Source: an archaeon (GTDB lineage: Archaea > Nanobdellota > Nanobdellia > SCGC-AAA011-G17 > GW2011-AR18). Taken from it: a stretch of DNA of 13,265 nt. The position numbers and the translations under genes were made by a program. The DNA is taken from NCBI GenBank assembly GCA_023245565.1, contig JAHFKB010000026.1, positions 1-13,265 on the forward strand. The letters are read 5' to 3'. Within the stretch, counting starts at the first letter, position 1. The number at the start of each line of letters is the position of its first letter. Below the pieces are notes generated by a model. That model was not told where the DNA came from. It did not search any database and saw only the letters and a program-made list of their open reading frames with translations. This document shows positions 13,253-13,265 of this stretch, one piece after another.

Positions 13253-13265
13253 TTTATATGAAAAA

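Noticed and set aside
13258..13265. ATGAAAAA at the window edge as a possible next gene start
   Set aside because: Only two codons are visible and no ribosome site or well-placed TATA element can be judged.
1..13265. tRNA or rRNA genes, CRISPR arrays, insertion sequences
   Set aside because: No G+C-rich islands that would mark structured RNA in this AT-rich DNA, no regularly spaced repeats, and no transposase or integrase motifs were seen in any frame.

Overview
The window is very AT-rich and gene-dense, and it reads as archaeal. It carries a proteasome-activating nucleotidase (PAN), a Hef/XPF-type helicase and nuclease pair, an archaeal-style topoisomerase IA and an archaeal-style SerRS. 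Most promoters show an archaeal A-rich BRE plus TATA element about 26-30 nt before the start codon, with no Shine-Dalgarno site between, which implies leaderless transcripts. Low G+C, short compact proteins, abutting genes and the split Hef suggest a small-genome DPANN-type archaeon (Woesearchaeota/Pacearchaeota-like). That placement is inference; there is no rRNA gene here to confirm it.

Layout. Bases 1-2429 (minus strand): topoisomerase IA, cut by the window edge, and a calcineurin-like phosphoesterase. A short divergent promoter region (2430-2520) with an inverted repeat separates these from two plus-strand genes of unknown function (2521-3320); the second may be a lipoprotein. Bases 3321-5135 (minus): a serS operon followed by two tiny genes, a coiled-coil protein and an acidic Cys4 zinc-finger protein. 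Bases 5313-7809 (plus): a winged-helix protein, then a Hef-like helicase and an XPF/ERCC4 nuclease as separate genes overlapping by one base. Bases 7810-10318 (minus): PAN, then the RNA ligase-like 2',3'-cyclic phosphodiesterase thpR, then a 265-residue protein of unknown function with its own promoter. Bases 10423-13252 (plus): a membrane-anchored OB-fold protein, two tandem paralogues built from an unusual 29-residue helical repeat, and a TctA-like membrane permease.

The genes mostly serve DNA topology and repair (topA, helicase/nuclease), translation (serS), RNA processing (thpR) and protein turnover (PAN). No mobile element, CRISPR array, tRNA or rRNA was recognised, and no stretch over 300 bases lacks a gene. 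Nothing here is clearly a new defence or mobile system. The best leads are the 29-residue repeat pair, the split Hef, the 17-bp promoter core shared by PAN and an unknown gene, and the Phe-containing PAN C-terminus.

Four start codons are placed downstream of the longest possible frame, using promoter geometry or Shine-Dalgarno sites: the winged-helix gene, PAN, the small coiled-coil gene and the first repeat protein.
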